Positions 51,105-59,994 of a stretch of 64,000 nt of DNA are shown here, one piece after another. The stretch covers positions 851,731-915,730 of the forward strand of contig NZ_KB849236.1 in assembly GCF_000368045.1 (NCBI RefSeq). Reading direction: 5' to 3'. The stretch's first letter is position 1, and every line of letters begins with the position of its first letter. Below the pieces are notes generated by a model. The model did not search any database. It saw only the letters and a list, made by a program, of their open reading frames with translations, and was not told where the DNA came from. Source of the DNA: Acinetobacter johnsonii CIP 64.6 (lineage in GTDB: Bacteria; Pseudomonadota; Gammaproteobacteria; Pseudomonadales; Moraxellaceae). A program made the position numbers and the translations under genes.

Positions 51105-51989
51105 ATGACAGAACAAAGATCTGCAGGCTTAAGATTTAGACAAGCACTGGAAGTGGAAAAACCATTACAAATTATCGGTACAGTCAATGCTTATGCAGCA
51201 ATGATGGCGAAACAGGTGGGCTACAAGGCCATCTACCTTTCGGGTGCTGGTGTAGCCAACTACTCTTATGGATTGCCTGATTTAGGCATGACCAGTCTGG
51301 ATAATGTTTTGGAAGATGTACGCCGCATTACCGAACGTGTAGACACTCCGTTACTGGTAGATATCGACACCGGTTGGGGTGGGGCATTTAACATTGCCCG
51401 TACTGTGAAACAAATGATTGCTGCAGGCGCAGCCGCAGTGCACATCGAAGACCAAGTAGCACAAAAACGCTGTGGCCACCGCCCAAATAAAGAAATCGTC
51501 ACCCAACAAGAAATGGTCGACCGCGTCAAAGCCGCAGTCGATGCTAAAACCGATGCAAACTTTGTGGTGATGGCTCGTACCGATGCCCTACAAAAAGAAG
51601 GCCTACAAGCGGTGATTGACCGTGCCTGTGCTTGTGTAGAAGCCGGTGCTGATGCGATCTTTGCTGAAGCAATGACGGATATCACTATGTACAAAACCGT
51701 CTGCGATGCAGTCGGTGTTCCAGTACTGGCGAACATTACCGAATTTGGCGATACCCCATACTACACCAAAGAACAACTGGCAGAACAAGGCATCTCGATG
51801 GTGCTGTACCCACTGTCACCGACCCGTGCCATGCAAAAGGCAGCACTGGAAGTCATGCATGCCATTCGCAATGACGGTACCCAAGTCAACGTCCTCGACA
51901 AAATGCAACAGCGCAAAGAACTCTACGAATTTCTCGATTACCACACCTTTGAAAACACATTAGACAAGCTGTTTAAACAGGAGAATTAA
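51105..51989 (+). CDS. prpB: 2-methylisocitrate lyase
   Basis: A 294-residue TIM-barrel enzyme (E. coli 296) splitting 2-methylisocitrate to pyruvate and succinate, the last step of the methylcitrate route for propionyl-CoA. It has [19 protein letters not shown] for Mg2+ binding, the catalytic loop KRCGH, and FAEAMTDI. The ATG at 51105 follows AAAGGA and starts the family N-terminus; an earlier in-frame start at 51018 would add a non-conserved leader. From about 51400 the third codon positions turn markedly C-rich compared with neighbours. Confidence 0.95.
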   Translation: MTEQRSAGLRFRQALEVEKPLQIIGTVNAYAAMMAKQVGYKAIYLSGAGVANYSYGLPDLGMTSLDNVLEDVRRITERVDTPLLVDIDTGWGGAFNIARTVKQMIAAGAAAVHIEDQVAQKRCGHRPNKEIVTQQEMVDRVKAAVDAKTDANFVVMARTDALQKEGLQAVIDRACACVEAGADAIFAEAMTDITMYKTVCDAVGVPVLANITEFGDTPYYTKEQLAEQGISMVLYPLSPTRAMQKAALEVMHAIRNDGTQVNVLDKMQQRKELYEFLDYHTFENTLDKLFKQEN

Positions 51990-51991
51990 AA

Positions 51992-53128
51992 ATGGCTGAA
52001 GGAAAAGTCCTCACAGGCGCAGGATTGCGCGGACAAGTCGCAGGAAAGACAGCACTCTCAACTGTAGGTAAAAGCGGAGCAGGTCTAACCTACCGTGGTT
52101 ATGACGTACAAGACCTCGCTGAAAACTGCCAGTTTGAAGAAGTGGCCTACCTGATCTTCTTTGGTGAACTACCAACAGCAGCACAACTCACCGCTTACAA
52201 GGCTAAACTTAAATCACTGCGCCAACTGCCACAAGCACTCAAAGAAGTCTTAGAGCGTATCCCTGCGGATTCACACCCAATGGATGTGATGCGTACAGGT
52301 GTATCGATGCTAGGTAACCTAGAAACAGAACAATCCTTTGCAGAACAGCAAGATGTTGCAGACCGCATTCTCGCAACGCTTCCAGCAATCATTTGCTACT
52401 GGTACCGTTTTAGCCATGATGGCGTACGCATTGAAGAAAACACCGATGACGACTCAATCGGTGCTCAATTCCTACACCTGCTGCGTGGCGAAAAACCAAA
52501 TGAACTGCATGAGCAAGTGATGAATGTCTCACTGATCCTCTATGCAGAGCATGAATTCAACGCATCGACTTTCACCGCACGTGTATGCGCATCAACCTTA
52601 TCGGATATGCATTCATGTATTACCGGTGCAATTGGTTCACTACGTGGTCCATTACATGGTGGAGCAAACGAAGCAGCGATGGAGATGATTGAAAACTGGA
52701 CGTCACCTGAAGAAGCTGAGCGAGAAATGCTGGGCAAATTGGAACGTAAAGAAAAGATCATGGGCTTTGGACATGCAATCTACAAAGACAATGACCCACG
52801 TAATGGCATCATTAAAATTTGGTCAGAGCGCTTAGCTAAAGATGTCGGCGATACGGTCCTGTATCCAGTTTCAGTCCGTTGTGAAGAAGTGATGTGGCGT
52901 GAGAAGAAATTATTCTGTAACGCAGACTTCTTCCATGCATCGGCTTACCACTTCATGGATATTGCGACCAAGTTATTCACACCAATCTTTGTGATGAGCC
53001 GTGTGACAGGTTGGGCTGCACATGTGATGGAACAACGTGCGGACAACCGTATCATTCGCCCAAGTGCGGACTATACGGGGCCTGAACTGCGTAAAGTAGT
53101 GCCGATTGAAGAACGTTCAGCGGCTTAA
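51992..53128 (+). CDS. prpC: 2-methylcitrate synthase
   Basis: A 378-residue citrate-synthase-fold enzyme joining propionyl-CoA and oxaloacetate. Signature parts are LTYRGYDVQDLAENC, GSLRGPLHGGANEAAME (His in PLHGG), GFGHAIYKDNDPR, and RADNRIIRPSADYTGP at the end. Length matches PrpC, well below citrate synthase GltA (about 425). It starts 2 bp after prpB and ends at a perfect terminator, so acnD/prpF or prpD are not in this transcript. C-rich third positions continue to about 52700 and then fade. Confidence 0.94.
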   Translation: MAEGKVLTGAGLRGQVAGKTALSTVGKSGAGLTYRGYDVQDLAENCQFEEVAYLIFFGELPTAAQLTAYKAKLKSLRQLPQALKEVLERIPADSHPMDVMRTGVSMLGNLETEQSFAEQQDVADRILATLPAIICYWYRFSHDGVRIEENTDDDSIGAQFLHLLRGEKPNELHEQVMNVSLILYAEHEFNASTFTARVCASTLSDMHSCITGAIGSLRGPLHGGANEAAMEMIENWTSPEEAEREMLGKLERKEKIMGFGHAIYKDNDPRNGIIKIWSERLAKDVGDTVLYPVSVRCEEVMWREKKLFCNADFFHASAYHFMDIATKLFTPIFVMSRVTGWAAHVMEQRADNRIIRPSADYTGPELRKVVPIEERSAA

Positions 53129-53150
53129 TATAAAGCTCTGATACATTATT

Positions 53151-53178
53151 AAAAAAAGCCTCTTCGGAGGCTTTTTTT
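53151..53178 (+). terminator. Intrinsic terminator of prpBC
   Basis: A 12-bp perfect stem pairs 53151-53162 with 53167-53178 (core GCCTC / GAGGC) around UUCG, with a 7-T tail. Confidence 0.92.
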
Positions 53179-53317
53179 ATATGCAATTTTTTTGTTGATT
53201 TTTCTCACGGGTTAATTCATATAAATATTTAATTTTAATGAAATAATAGATAATTAAAAGAATAGAGTTGCTATAATCGCGACCGTTTATTTCTTCATTT
53301 TTATTGTAATTTAATTT

Positions 53318-53779
53318 ATGAAACATAAGTTTTTGTGTGCGTCAGCACTGTTTTTGGGATTGTCTCATTCTGCTTTCGCCATACCATTTGACCCACTTAT
53401 TGGAACGTGGAAAGTGATTGATGATCGGACTGGGTATTATATTTCAGATATTGTGATTCGTAAGAATTCTAAAACATCACAATATAGCGCAGTGGTGACC
53501 AAGTACCATCCTTTGGCTGGAGCGCCTGTGAGTGATGTATGTAGTAAGTGTCAGGGTGGACTCAAGGATAAACCGATTTTTGGTATGCAAGTGTTGAATG
53601 GCTTAGTGGGTGATGCAACAGGTCAAAAATTCGCAAAAGGCCAATGGCTGAATCCTCAAGATGGTCGTGTATATAACATCAATACTGCGCAGTTAAATGT
53701 TGGTAAAGATCAGATGAAGGTACAAGCCACAGCAAAAGATGCGAAAGGTTTGAGCAACATGACATGGAAAAAGCTTTAA
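53318..53779 (+). CDS. DUF2147 secreted protein
   Basis: A 153-residue precursor with a signal peptide (MKHKFLCASALFLGLSHSAF, cleavage after AFA at about 21). The mature start DPLIGTWKVIDDRTGYYISDI and the central GMQVLNGL, then KFAKGQWLNPQDGRVYN, are DUF2147 hallmarks (a lipocalin-like periplasmic fold). The conserved CSKCQGG pair could bind metal or form a disulphide. Function of the family is unknown. The 189-bp gap from the prpC end ends with an AT-rich promoter-like stretch. Confidence 0.82.
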   Translation: MKHKFLCASALFLGLSHSAFAIPFDPLIGTWKVIDDRTGYYISDIVIRKNSKTSQYSAVVTKYHPLAGAPVSDVCSKCQGGLKDKPIFGMQVLNGLVGDATGQKFAKGQWLNPQDGRVYNINTAQLNVGKDQMKVQATAKDAKGLSNMTWKKL

Positions 53780-53798
53780 GTCTTTTGCTTGTATCGAT

Positions 53799-53831
53799 AA
53801 AGCCATCGCATTGTCACATTGAGATGGCTTT
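53799..53831 (+). terminator. Terminator of the DUF2147 gene
   Basis: AAAGCCATC (53799-53807) pairs with GATGGCTTT (53823-53831) and is followed by Ts. Confidence 0.7.
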
Positions 53832-53987
53832 TTTATCCATAAAAAAGTTAGAGAGGGATTTTCTAGACTTGTTCAATCCGTATAAAAAGGAAAAATCATC
53901 TTTCGGAGTGTGTAGTCAAAGAAAATGTAGACTATTTAATCGATGAGATGTATGTCATGAAGCGAGATGATTAAGAATTATTTAATT

Positions 53988-54006
53988 GATAATGATAACT
54001 ATTATT
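53988..54006 (+). promoter_or_regulatory. Fur box upstream of the periplasmic esterase
   Basis: GATAATGATAACTATTATT matches the 19-bp Fur consensus (GATAATGATAATCATTATC) at 16 positions. It lies 41 bp before the esterase ATG, where Fur-Fe2+ would repress transcription in iron-rich conditions. Confidence 0.75.
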
Positions 54007-54047
54007 GTGTGTTAAGCTTCGGTATCTCATGACTGTATATACGAAAA

Positions 54048-54974
54048 ATGACTCATCTTTATAAAAAGACTTTTCATAGTGTGCTTTCGCGAATTTTTGG
54101 CTCGTTGTTGATTTTGGGTGCCAGTTTAAGTATTTATGCGAAACCTGAAATGAAACCTTTACCTGCCAATATTGCAGAAGTGGGGTCTGAGTATTATGAT
54201 TTCAAAATTAAAGAGTTTGTATCCAAAGACCCACAAAAAACATATAAAGTGTGGTTAGGTATTCCTAAAACAGCGCAAAATGGACAAAAAGCGTATCCAT
54301 CTGTTTTTATGTTAGATGGGAACTCTGCGATGTCTCATCTGACTGAAGAAATACTTAAGTCTTTGTATGCAAATGATGCCCCTGTATTGGTTGCCATTGG
54401 TTATAAAACCAATTTGCCGTTTGCCACAGCTTTTCGTTCACTCGACTATACTCCAGCAGATTTATTAACTGGGAATCCCTCCCAAGATCCAAGAAATCCA
54501 GAGCGGATGAGCGGGGGAGGTGCTGATTTTAGAAATATGATTTTGAAGGACATCGCCCCTTGGGTTGAGCAAAATGTAAAGCTGGATGCGCAAAAAAGAG
54601 CGTTATGGGGGCATTCCTATGGTGGGCTTTTCGTGCTTGATAGCTTGCTCGATGGGCGTTATTTCAGCCATTTCTTTGCTGCAAGTCCATCACTTTCTTG
54701 GGCTGATGAGCGCATGATGCAAAAAATTAGAGCCGTAAAATTAGTCAAAGAGCCACAAAAACATGTATTGCTGATGGAAGGTGATCTTTTAGCAAATGTT
54801 GGAACACAGCAAAGCGCTAATTTTGATGCAAATGGCATTAATAAAAATAGAGAAATTTTGTCTATATTCGATCAGCAGGGCGTCAAGGCTAAATTTTTAA
54901 TCTATCCAAATCTAAAGCACGGTGAGGTGTTTAAAGCGTCTTTATTGGATGTGCTTTCAAATAAATTGTATTGA
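54048..54974 (+). CDS. Periplasmic esterase, IroE/Fes-like (siderophore-ester hydrolase candidate)
   Basis: A 308-residue alpha/beta hydrolase of the Esterase_D family (PF00756). An N-terminal signal segment (about 12-31, VLSRIFGSLLILGASLSIYA) suggests export. The nucleophile motif is GHSYGG, preceded by the family QKRALW; the histidine is in NLKHGEVF. IroE and related proteins linearise triscatecholate siderophores such as enterobactin. A Fur box lies directly upstream, which fits an iron-uptake role. No receptor or siderophore gene is adjacent, and a simple S-formylglutathione-hydrolase-like role remains possible. Confidence 0.8.
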   Translation: MTHLYKKTFHSVLSRIFGSLLILGASLSIYAKPEMKPLPANIAEVGSEYYDFKIKEFVSKDPQKTYKVWLGIPKTAQNGQKAYPSVFMLDGNSAMSHLTEEILKSLYANDAPVLVAIGYKTNLPFATAFRSLDYTPADLLTGNPSQDPRNPERMSGGGADFRNMILKDIAPWVEQNVKLDAQKRALWGHSYGGLFVLDSLLDGRYFSHFFAASPSLSWADERMMQKIRAVKLVKEPQKHVLLMEGDLLANVGTQQSANFDANGINKNREILSIFDQQGVKAKFLIYPNLKHGEVFKASLLDVLSNKLY

Positions 54975-54997
54975 TGGTATTTAAATTATCCGAACAT

Positions 54998-55033
54998 AAA
55001 GAAAAGCCTGAGCATAAGATCAGGCTTTTCTTT
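54998..55033. terminator. Bidirectional intrinsic terminator
   Basis: A 14-bp perfect stem pairs 54998-55011 with 55020-55033 (core AGCCTGA / TCAGGCT). It separates the convergent esterase and acyl-CoA ligase genes. Confidence 0.9.
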
Positions 55034-55042
55034 TAAACAATG

Positions 55043-56680
55043 TTAAACAGAATTTTGTTCTAGTAGTACTTGGCCATATTGGGCGCGGAGTTCACGTTTT
55101 AGCATTTTACCCGTACCGCTCAGTGGAATGCTATCGACAAAAATCACACGGTCAGGGATCTGCCATTTCGCAATTTTGTCGGTATAGTAGTCTAAGACAT
55201 CTTGTTCAGTGACCGTGCTATCAGGTTTCTTCACAGCGATGACAATAGGACGTTCATCCCATTTTGGATGTTCGGCTGCAATAACGGCTGCCATAAGAAT
55301 GTCTGAATGTCCCATCGCAAGGTTTTCAAGTTCAACTGATGAAATCCATTCGCCGCCAGACTTAATTAAATCTTTAGAGCGGTCACTGATGCATAAGAAG
55401 CCGTCTTCATCTAAGGTTGCAATATCACCTGTGTCAAACCAGCCATCGGTCGTGAGTGCGGATTCATCTTTACCAAAGTAACTGTCAATAATCCAGTGGC
55501 CCTTAATTTGTAGATTTCCAATCTGCTCACCATCGCGGGCAATTTCATGGCTGCCTTTTTCTTCATCGGTAAGACGTAAATCCACGCCAAAAGGCGGACG
55601 ACCTTGAGATAGGCGCAGCTGGAAACGCTCTTGTTCAGAGAGCTGCTGATGCTTGGCTTTAAGTTGGTTGGCAGAACCGAGTGGACTGGTTTCGGTCATA
55701 CCCCATGCATGGATGGTGTCGCAGTTATAGTCATTTTTAAAGGCCGCTAACATGGATGGTGGACATGCAGAACCACCAACAACGTTACGGTCCATACTTG
55801 CCAGCTGGCTGCCTGTTTGTTTGGCTGCTGCCAGTAAACCTTGCCAAATGGTGGGCACACCCAAAGCCACAGTGACTTTATAGGTGTCAATCATGTTCAC
55901 TAAACTTGGCCCATCTAAGCCTGGCCCAGGCAATACAACGGTACAACCGACCATAGCTGCTGCATAAGGCGTACCCCAAGCATTGACATGAAACATCGGA
56001 ACTACGGGTAACATGATGTCATTTGCAGATAGATTAAGAGAATCGGGTAGGCTGATGGCAAAACTATGCAATATGGTAGAGCGGTGGCTATATAGCACAC
56101 CTTTTGGATTTCCCGTTGTACCTGAGGTATAGCACAAAGAGCTTGCTGTTTGCTCATCAAAGCTTGGCCATGTGAATTGTTCAGACTCTTTGCTGACCAA
56201 GTCATCATAAAATTTCACATCGGCAATTTTTTCTGTAATAGCCTCATCTGCGGCATCTAGGCAAATAAAGTGTTCTACATGGGGTAAATGTGCTTTTACT
56301 GCAGCAATAAGTGGCGCAAAGGTTTTATCAAATAACACCACGCGGTCTTGGGCATCATTGATAATAAAAATCAGTTGTTCTGGAAATAAACGTGGGTTGA
56401 TAGTATGGCAAATATAACCACTGCCAGAGATCGCATACCAAGATTCTAGGTGACGATGGTTGTTCCATGCGATGGTCGCCACGCGGTCACTTTGCGAAAG
56501 CCCTAAGCCTGCGAGTACATTGGCAAATCGCTTAGAATTGGCTGCGACTTTGGCCCAGTTGGTTTCAGTGATACTGCCGTCTGTATTTTTAGAAATAATG
56601 GCTGTATCCGCATGGTAGCGTTCTGCGTGATCAATAAGATTGCTAATTAATAGCGGTTGAAACATCATACGTCCAAGCAT
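55043..56680 (-). CDS. Medium/long-chain fatty-acid-CoA ligase, AlkK-like
   Basis: A 545-residue AMP-forming acyl-CoA synthetase. P-loop motif YTSGTTGNPKG, MFHVNAWG, GWFDTGDIATLDEDGF and the C-terminal lysine region LSGTGKMLKREL are all present. The N-terminus LGRMMFQPLLISNLIDHAERYH resembles AlkK of alkane-degrading pseudomonads rather than E. coli FadD. It activates fatty acids for beta-oxidation at the inner membrane. Operator-like repeats lie about 130-200 bp upstream, and a promoter candidate at 56765-56792. Confidence 0.88.
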   Translation of the reverse strand: MLGRMMFQPLLISNLIDHAERYHADTAIISKNTDGSITETNWAKVAANSKRFANVLAGLGLSQSDRVATIAWNNHRHLESWYAISGSGYICHTINPRLFPEQLIFIINDAQDRVVLFDKTFAPLIAAVKAHLPHVEHFICLDAADEAITEKIADVKFYDDLVSKESEQFTWPSFDEQTASSLCYTSGTTGNPKGVLYSHRSTILHSFAISLPDSLNLSANDIMLPVVPMFHVNAWGTPYAAAMVGCTVVLPGPGLDGPSLVNMIDTYKVTVALGVPTIWQGLLAAAKQTGSQLASMDRNVVGGSACPPSMLAAFKNDYNCDTIHAWGMTETSPLGSANQLKAKHQQLSEQERFQLRLSQGRPPFGVDLRLTDEEKGSHEIARDGEQIGNLQIKGHWIIDSYFGKDESALTTDGWFDTGDIATLDEDGFLCISDRSKDLIKSGGEWISSVELENLAMGHSDILMAAVIAAEHPKWDERPIVIAVKKPDSTVTEQDVLDYYTDKIAKWQIPDRVIFVDSIPLSGTGKMLKRELRAQYGQVLLEQNSV

Positions 56681-56764
56681 GTATAAATATCCTTATCGTT
56701 GCTTTTTTATCAAACTCTTTATTGGTTGCTCGAAACATCTGTTTTGAGCATTGATTGTATTTTT

Positions 56765-56792
56765 ATCCTAGCTTGATCCAAATTTAAATCAA
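56765..56792 (-). promoter_or_regulatory. Candidate promoter of the acyl-CoA ligase gene
   Basis: On the minus strand TTGATT (56792-56787) and TAGGAT (56770-56765) are 16 bp apart, about 85 bp before the start codon. Each hexamer matches four of six consensus bases. Confidence 0.4.
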
Positions 56793-56808
56793 GCATTCTT
56801 TCAATCTC

Positions 56809-56889
56809 AGCATCATTTAAAAAATGATGTGATGCAGAACCACAAGTAAATGAAAAGCATCATTTAAAAAAGTAAATGACCATTTATCA
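56809..56889. repeat. Direct and inverted repeats upstream of the acyl-CoA ligase gene
   Basis: AGCATCATTTAAAAAA occurs at 56809-56824 and again at 56856-56871 (47 bp apart). CATCATTT-AAA-AAATGATG (56811-56829) is an exact inverted repeat; TCATTTA-N6-TAAATGA forms a second one in the other copy. This looks like a double operator region for a fatty-acid or stress regulator. The 361-bp gap 56681-57042 holds no other gene I would support. Confidence 0.5.
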
Positions 56890-57042
56890 CTTTATGCTGT
56901 TATTCGACAAAAGGCACTTGAAATTTATAAAAAGTATGTTTAAAACTGTGTATAGCTCATGAGATATGAGTTGTGGGTATTTCAGGAAGATATACCTATT
57001 TTAAGAAGCGAATTTTTAAAAAATCATTTACAGGAGTTAAAA

Positions 57043-57156
57043 ATGCTTCAGTTGTTTAAAAAATTATTTTGCATCCACGTTTATGAATATGAACAAATGA
57101 CTGAAATAGGGGAGCATATGGAATGCCGAAAGTGTGGTGATTCTAAAACCGACTAA
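57043..57156 (+). CDS. 37-residue zinc-knuckle-like microprotein
   Basis: A 37-residue protein starting MLQLFKKLFCIHVYEYEQMT and ending HMECRKCGDSKTD. AGGAG lies 6 bases before the ATG and a strong terminator follows, so translation is credible; a longer frame from 56959 has no ribosome site. Cys9-X-His11 and Cys31-X2-Cys34 make a plausible four-ligand zinc site, reminiscent of small phage-type DUF1660 proteins. Function unknown. It could act as a small adaptor or RNA/DNA-binding peptide; the resemblance is by eye only. Confidence 0.6.
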   Translation: MLQLFKKLFCIHVYEYEQMTEIGEHMECRKCGDSKTD

Positions 57157-57167
57157 TCATCTTAAGG

Positions 57168-57191
57168 AAAAGTGAGCGTAGGCTCACTTTT
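57168..57191 (+). terminator. Terminator after the microprotein gene
   Basis: AAAAGTGAGC (57168-57177) pairs with GCTCACTTTT (57182-57191) around GTAG, followed by Ts. Confidence 0.85.
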
Positions 57192-57282
57192 TAATGCCTG
57201 TATTTTTTTATGGCTTAGTTCGACTGAATTGACGCAGAACGGCTTACAATAGCCGAATAACAGTGTTTAGCGTATACAGATA

Positions 57283-57519
57283 ATGACTAAAAATTTTCAA
57301 GCACAGACTTATATTGTCAATGATAATCTGAGTGATACCTTAAGCTGGCTGTGTCACCATCAAGAATGTTTCGAATCTTTTCACTATGACGCGATTCGCC
57401 AAACGTTAACTGTCCGTCATGCCAATGGTGAAGATGAGATATTCCAAGGTGATTATCTGAATGCCAGTTATGGTATTTTAATTACTGCGCATAATTTTGC
57501 TCAGTCGCCTGAAGGTTAA
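57283..57519 (+). CDS. Small hypothetical protein
   Basis: A 78-residue soluble protein without signal or membrane segment. It contains LSWLCHHQECFESFHYD and a beta-hairpin-like QTLTVRHANGEDEIFQGDYL. No family is recognised. The ATG lies in a short promoter-like region (57192-57282), and a strong terminator follows, so it is probably a single-gene unit. Confidence 0.6.
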   Translation: MTKNFQAQTYIVNDNLSDTLSWLCHHQECFESFHYDAIRQTLTVRHANGEDEIFQGDYLNASYGILITAHNFAQSPEG

Positions 57520-57532
57520 ATAGATAGACATT

Positions 57533-57565
57533 AAAAAAGCCCCATACTGAATAAGGGGCTTTTTT
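57533..57565. terminator. Bidirectional intrinsic terminator
   Basis: AAAAAAGCCCC (57533-57543) pairs with GGGGCTTTTTT (57555-57565). It lies between the convergent small hypothetical gene and bioB. Confidence 0.88.
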
Positions 57566-57586
57566 GTGCTTAGCAAATCTTGGGAA

Positions 57587-58576
57587 TTAGCTTGCCATGG
57601 CATCTAGGCTAAGGTCTGCCACCGTTGGTTTTGGCTTTTCTGCCACTAAACCTAATTTGGTGAACAGTTGACGGTCCTTACCTTCGCCTGCATTTGGTGT
57701 GGTCAGTAGTTTCTCACCTGAGAACAATGAGTTTGCACCCGCCATAAATGCAAGTGCTTGGTCTGAGTCAGAAAGTGCTTCACGACCTGCAGATAGGCGG
57801 ATATAGCTGTGTGGCATGATAATGCGCGCAACAGCAATGGTACGAATCCATTCCGTCACATCGAGTTTTTCAACATCTGCCAGTGGCGTGCCTTCAATTG
57901 GAACCAACATGTTGATTGGCACAGATTCTGGGTGAATTGGCATGGTTGCAAGCTCTTGCAATAAACCAATACGGTCTTCTTTCTTTTCACCTAGACCAAC
58001 GATACCACCGCTACACACTTTCATACCTGCTTGACGGACATATTCTAAGGTATTTAAACGGTCGTCAAAGGTACGTGTACTAATAATATGTGAATAATAC
58101 TCGCGTGAAGTGTCGAGGTTATGGTTGTAATAATCTAAACCCGCATCTTTTAAACGTCCAGCTTGAGACTCATTCAGCATCCCTAAAGTCATGCAAGTCT
58201 CTAAACCAAGTGCTTTTACTTCTTTAACCATTTCTAGTACATAAGGCATGTCGCGTTCATGTGGATTCCGCCAAGCTGCACCCATACAAAAACGAGATGA
58301 GCCTGAGGCTAAAGCTTCTTTGGCTTCTGAAATCACTTTGTCTACAGCAATTCGCTTTTCGGCTTCAAGTTTTGAGTCATAGCGTGCTGACTGAGAGCAG
58401 TACTTACAGTCTTCAGGACATTTGCCTGTTTTAATCGACAATAAAGTACTGACTTGAATGGTGTTTGCTTGGAAATGTTGGCGATGTAAGGTCTGCGCTT
58501 GAAAGACGAGATCAAGAAAAGGCTGATCATACAAAGCTTCGATTTCTTCACGCGTCCAATCATTGCGTAGGTTCAT
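57587..58576 (-). CDS. bioB: Biotin synthase
   Basis: A 329-residue radical SAM enzyme inserting sulphur into dethiobiotin. The [4Fe-4S] ligands are Cys53, Cys57 and Cys60 in [13 protein letters not shown]. The further family residues [12 protein letters not shown] and [10 protein letters not shown] (auxiliary [2Fe-2S] Cys) are seen. It stands apart from the other bio genes, as is common in Acinetobacter. The upstream 301 bp show no clear BirA box. Confidence 0.97.
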   Translation of the reverse strand: MNLRNDWTREEIEALYDQPFLDLVFQAQTLHRQHFQANTIQVSTLLSIKTGKCPEDCKYCSQSARYDSKLEAEKRIAVDKVISEAKEALASGSSRFCMGAAWRNPHERDMPYVLEMVKEVKALGLETCMTLGMLNESQAGRLKDAGLDYYNHNLDTSREYYSHIISTRTFDDRLNTLEYVRQAGMKVCSGGIVGLGEKKEDRIGLLQELATMPIHPESVPINMLVPIEGTPLADVEKLDVTEWIRTIAVARIIMPHSYIRLSAGREALSDSDQALAFMAGANSLFSGEKLLTTPNAGEGKDRQLFTKLGLVAEKPKPTVADLSLDAMAS

Positions 58577-58877
58577 AATGGCGATCCATTTTTAATTCTA
58601 ACTTGTATACATCATACATTTAACGTGCCAACTTAAAAGGCATTATTGCTCAGTTTTAATAGTATCTCCCGATTATGTTTTTAATTTTATCTTTTTATGA
58701 GATTGTAAAAATAGTTGCAAAGTTGAACGTTTTTTCGGAAATTTGGCCGCAAAATTCTATTTATTTGGATTTTGAGTTACACTGAAAATGCAGCTAAATA
58801 GATAAAATAAATAAAATTATGCAAGCAAATGGCTGTTTGATTGAACTTTTATTGATTGAGTCTGTTCGAAGCAAGTT
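58577..58877. other. Non-coding region between bioB and queG
   Basis: This 301-bp gap contains no credible frame. It is AT-rich around 58660-58820. The bioB promoter must be near 58590-58660 (TTTAAATT-like segments), but no repressor site is obvious. Confidence 0.5.
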
Positions 58878-59972
58878 TTAGTGCCTTTTCATCAGTTGCT
58901 CTTGGATGGCCCAGTCAATATGGACTTGCACAATATCGTTAAGCTCTAGGCGAGAAGCTTGTAATTGCTGCAATATTTCATCTGAGAAAGGTGCATTACC
59001 TAGACCAATCGCGACGTTACGCATAAAGCTTTGGTAGCCTGTACGACGTAGGGGACTCCCTTCTGTATTTGCCATAAAGGTGTTTTCATCCCATTGCCAA
59101 AGGTCAATTAGTTGAATGTCATCCAAGCCATGACGTGGGTTAAAATCATCAATAGGAGTAGTTTTGGCAAAGCTATTCCACGGGCAAATGAGCTGGCAGT
59201 CATCGCAACCAAACACACGGTTACCAATACCGCGGCGTAGTTCTTCAGGAATAATGCCCTGAAACTCAATAGTTAAATAGGCAATGCATTTACGCGCATC
59301 TAATAAATAAGGTTCAACAATGGCTTGGGTCGGGCAAATATCAATACAAGCGCTACATGAACCACAGTGTTTGGTGGTGGCTTGGTCAAAAGGTAGCTCT
59401 AAAGAGGTAAAGAGCTCACCCAAAACAAAAAATGAGCCTGATGTTTTATGAATGAGTAAGGTGTGTTTACCGACCCATCCCATCCCTGCATTTTCAGCCA
59501 ATGATTTTTCAAAAATGGGTGCTGAGTCTGCAAATGGGCGAGATTCAAAATCGCCAACTTTGGCTTTGATTTTCTGAGAAAGGGTCTTTAAACGCCCACG
59601 CATGACTTTGTGATAGTCACGTCCGCGTGCATAACGTGCAATGATGGCGCTATTTGGTGCAAAAGGCACAAGACGTGGTTCAGGAACGGCAACCAAATAA
59701 TCCATACGCACACAAATAATGCTTTTGGTGCCCGGAACAAGCAGTGTTGGATCTGCGCGTTTTTCTAAGTTTTCAGCAAGAAAATGCATGTCACCATGAT
59801 AACCAAGTTCTAAATATTTTTTAAAACGTGGCAATTCAACTTGAGCATCTGGTTTGGCGATGACACAATCAGAAAACCCCAAAGCCAGTGCTTCAGCTTT
59901 AATCCAAGCCTTAAGCTGCTCTGGATCATATTGATCTACAGGGATTTTTGAGGAAGATGTGGATGTTGTCAT
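58878..59972 (-). CDS. queG: Epoxyqueuosine reductase
   Basis: A 364-residue cobalamin-dependent enzyme finishing queuosine, a tRNA wobble-base modification. Hallmarks are YHGDMHFLAENLEKRADP, YARGRDYHK, GWVGKHTLLI, and the two [4Fe-4S] clusters in CGSCSACIDICPTQAI and CDDCQLICPWN. The ATG at 59972 gives a family-like start; one at 59996 (MIFPLFLV) overlaps the divergent nnr start. Neither has a clear ribosome site. In many bacteria queG and nnr are co-directional; here they diverge with 22 bp between starts. Confidence 0.93.
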   Translation of the reverse strand: MTTSTSSSKIPVDQYDPEQLKAWIKAEALALGFSDCVIAKPDAQVELPRFKKYLELGYHGDMHFLAENLEKRADPTLLVPGTKSIICVRMDYLVAVPEPRLVPFAPNSAIIARYARGRDYHKVMRGRLKTLSQKIKAKVGDFESRPFADSAPIFEKSLAENAGMGWVGKHTLLIHKTSGSFFVLGELFTSLELPFDQATTKHCGSCSACIDICPTQAIVEPYLLDARKCIAYLTIEFQGIIPEELRRGIGNRVFGCDDCQLICPWNSFAKTTPIDDFNPRHGLDDIQLIDLWQWDENTFMANTEGSPLRRTGYQSFMRNVAIGLGNAPFSDEILQQLQASRLELNDIVQVHIDWAIQEQLMKRH

Positions 59973-59994
59973 AACCAAGAACAAAGGAAAAATC

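Noticed and set aside
51266..51736. 156-residue frame opposite prpB
   Set aside because: Results from the C-rich third positions of prpB; low-complexity Ser/Thr/Ala product.
53764..53946. 60-residue frame after the DUF2147 gene
   Set aside because: It runs through the terminator hairpin and has no ribosome site.
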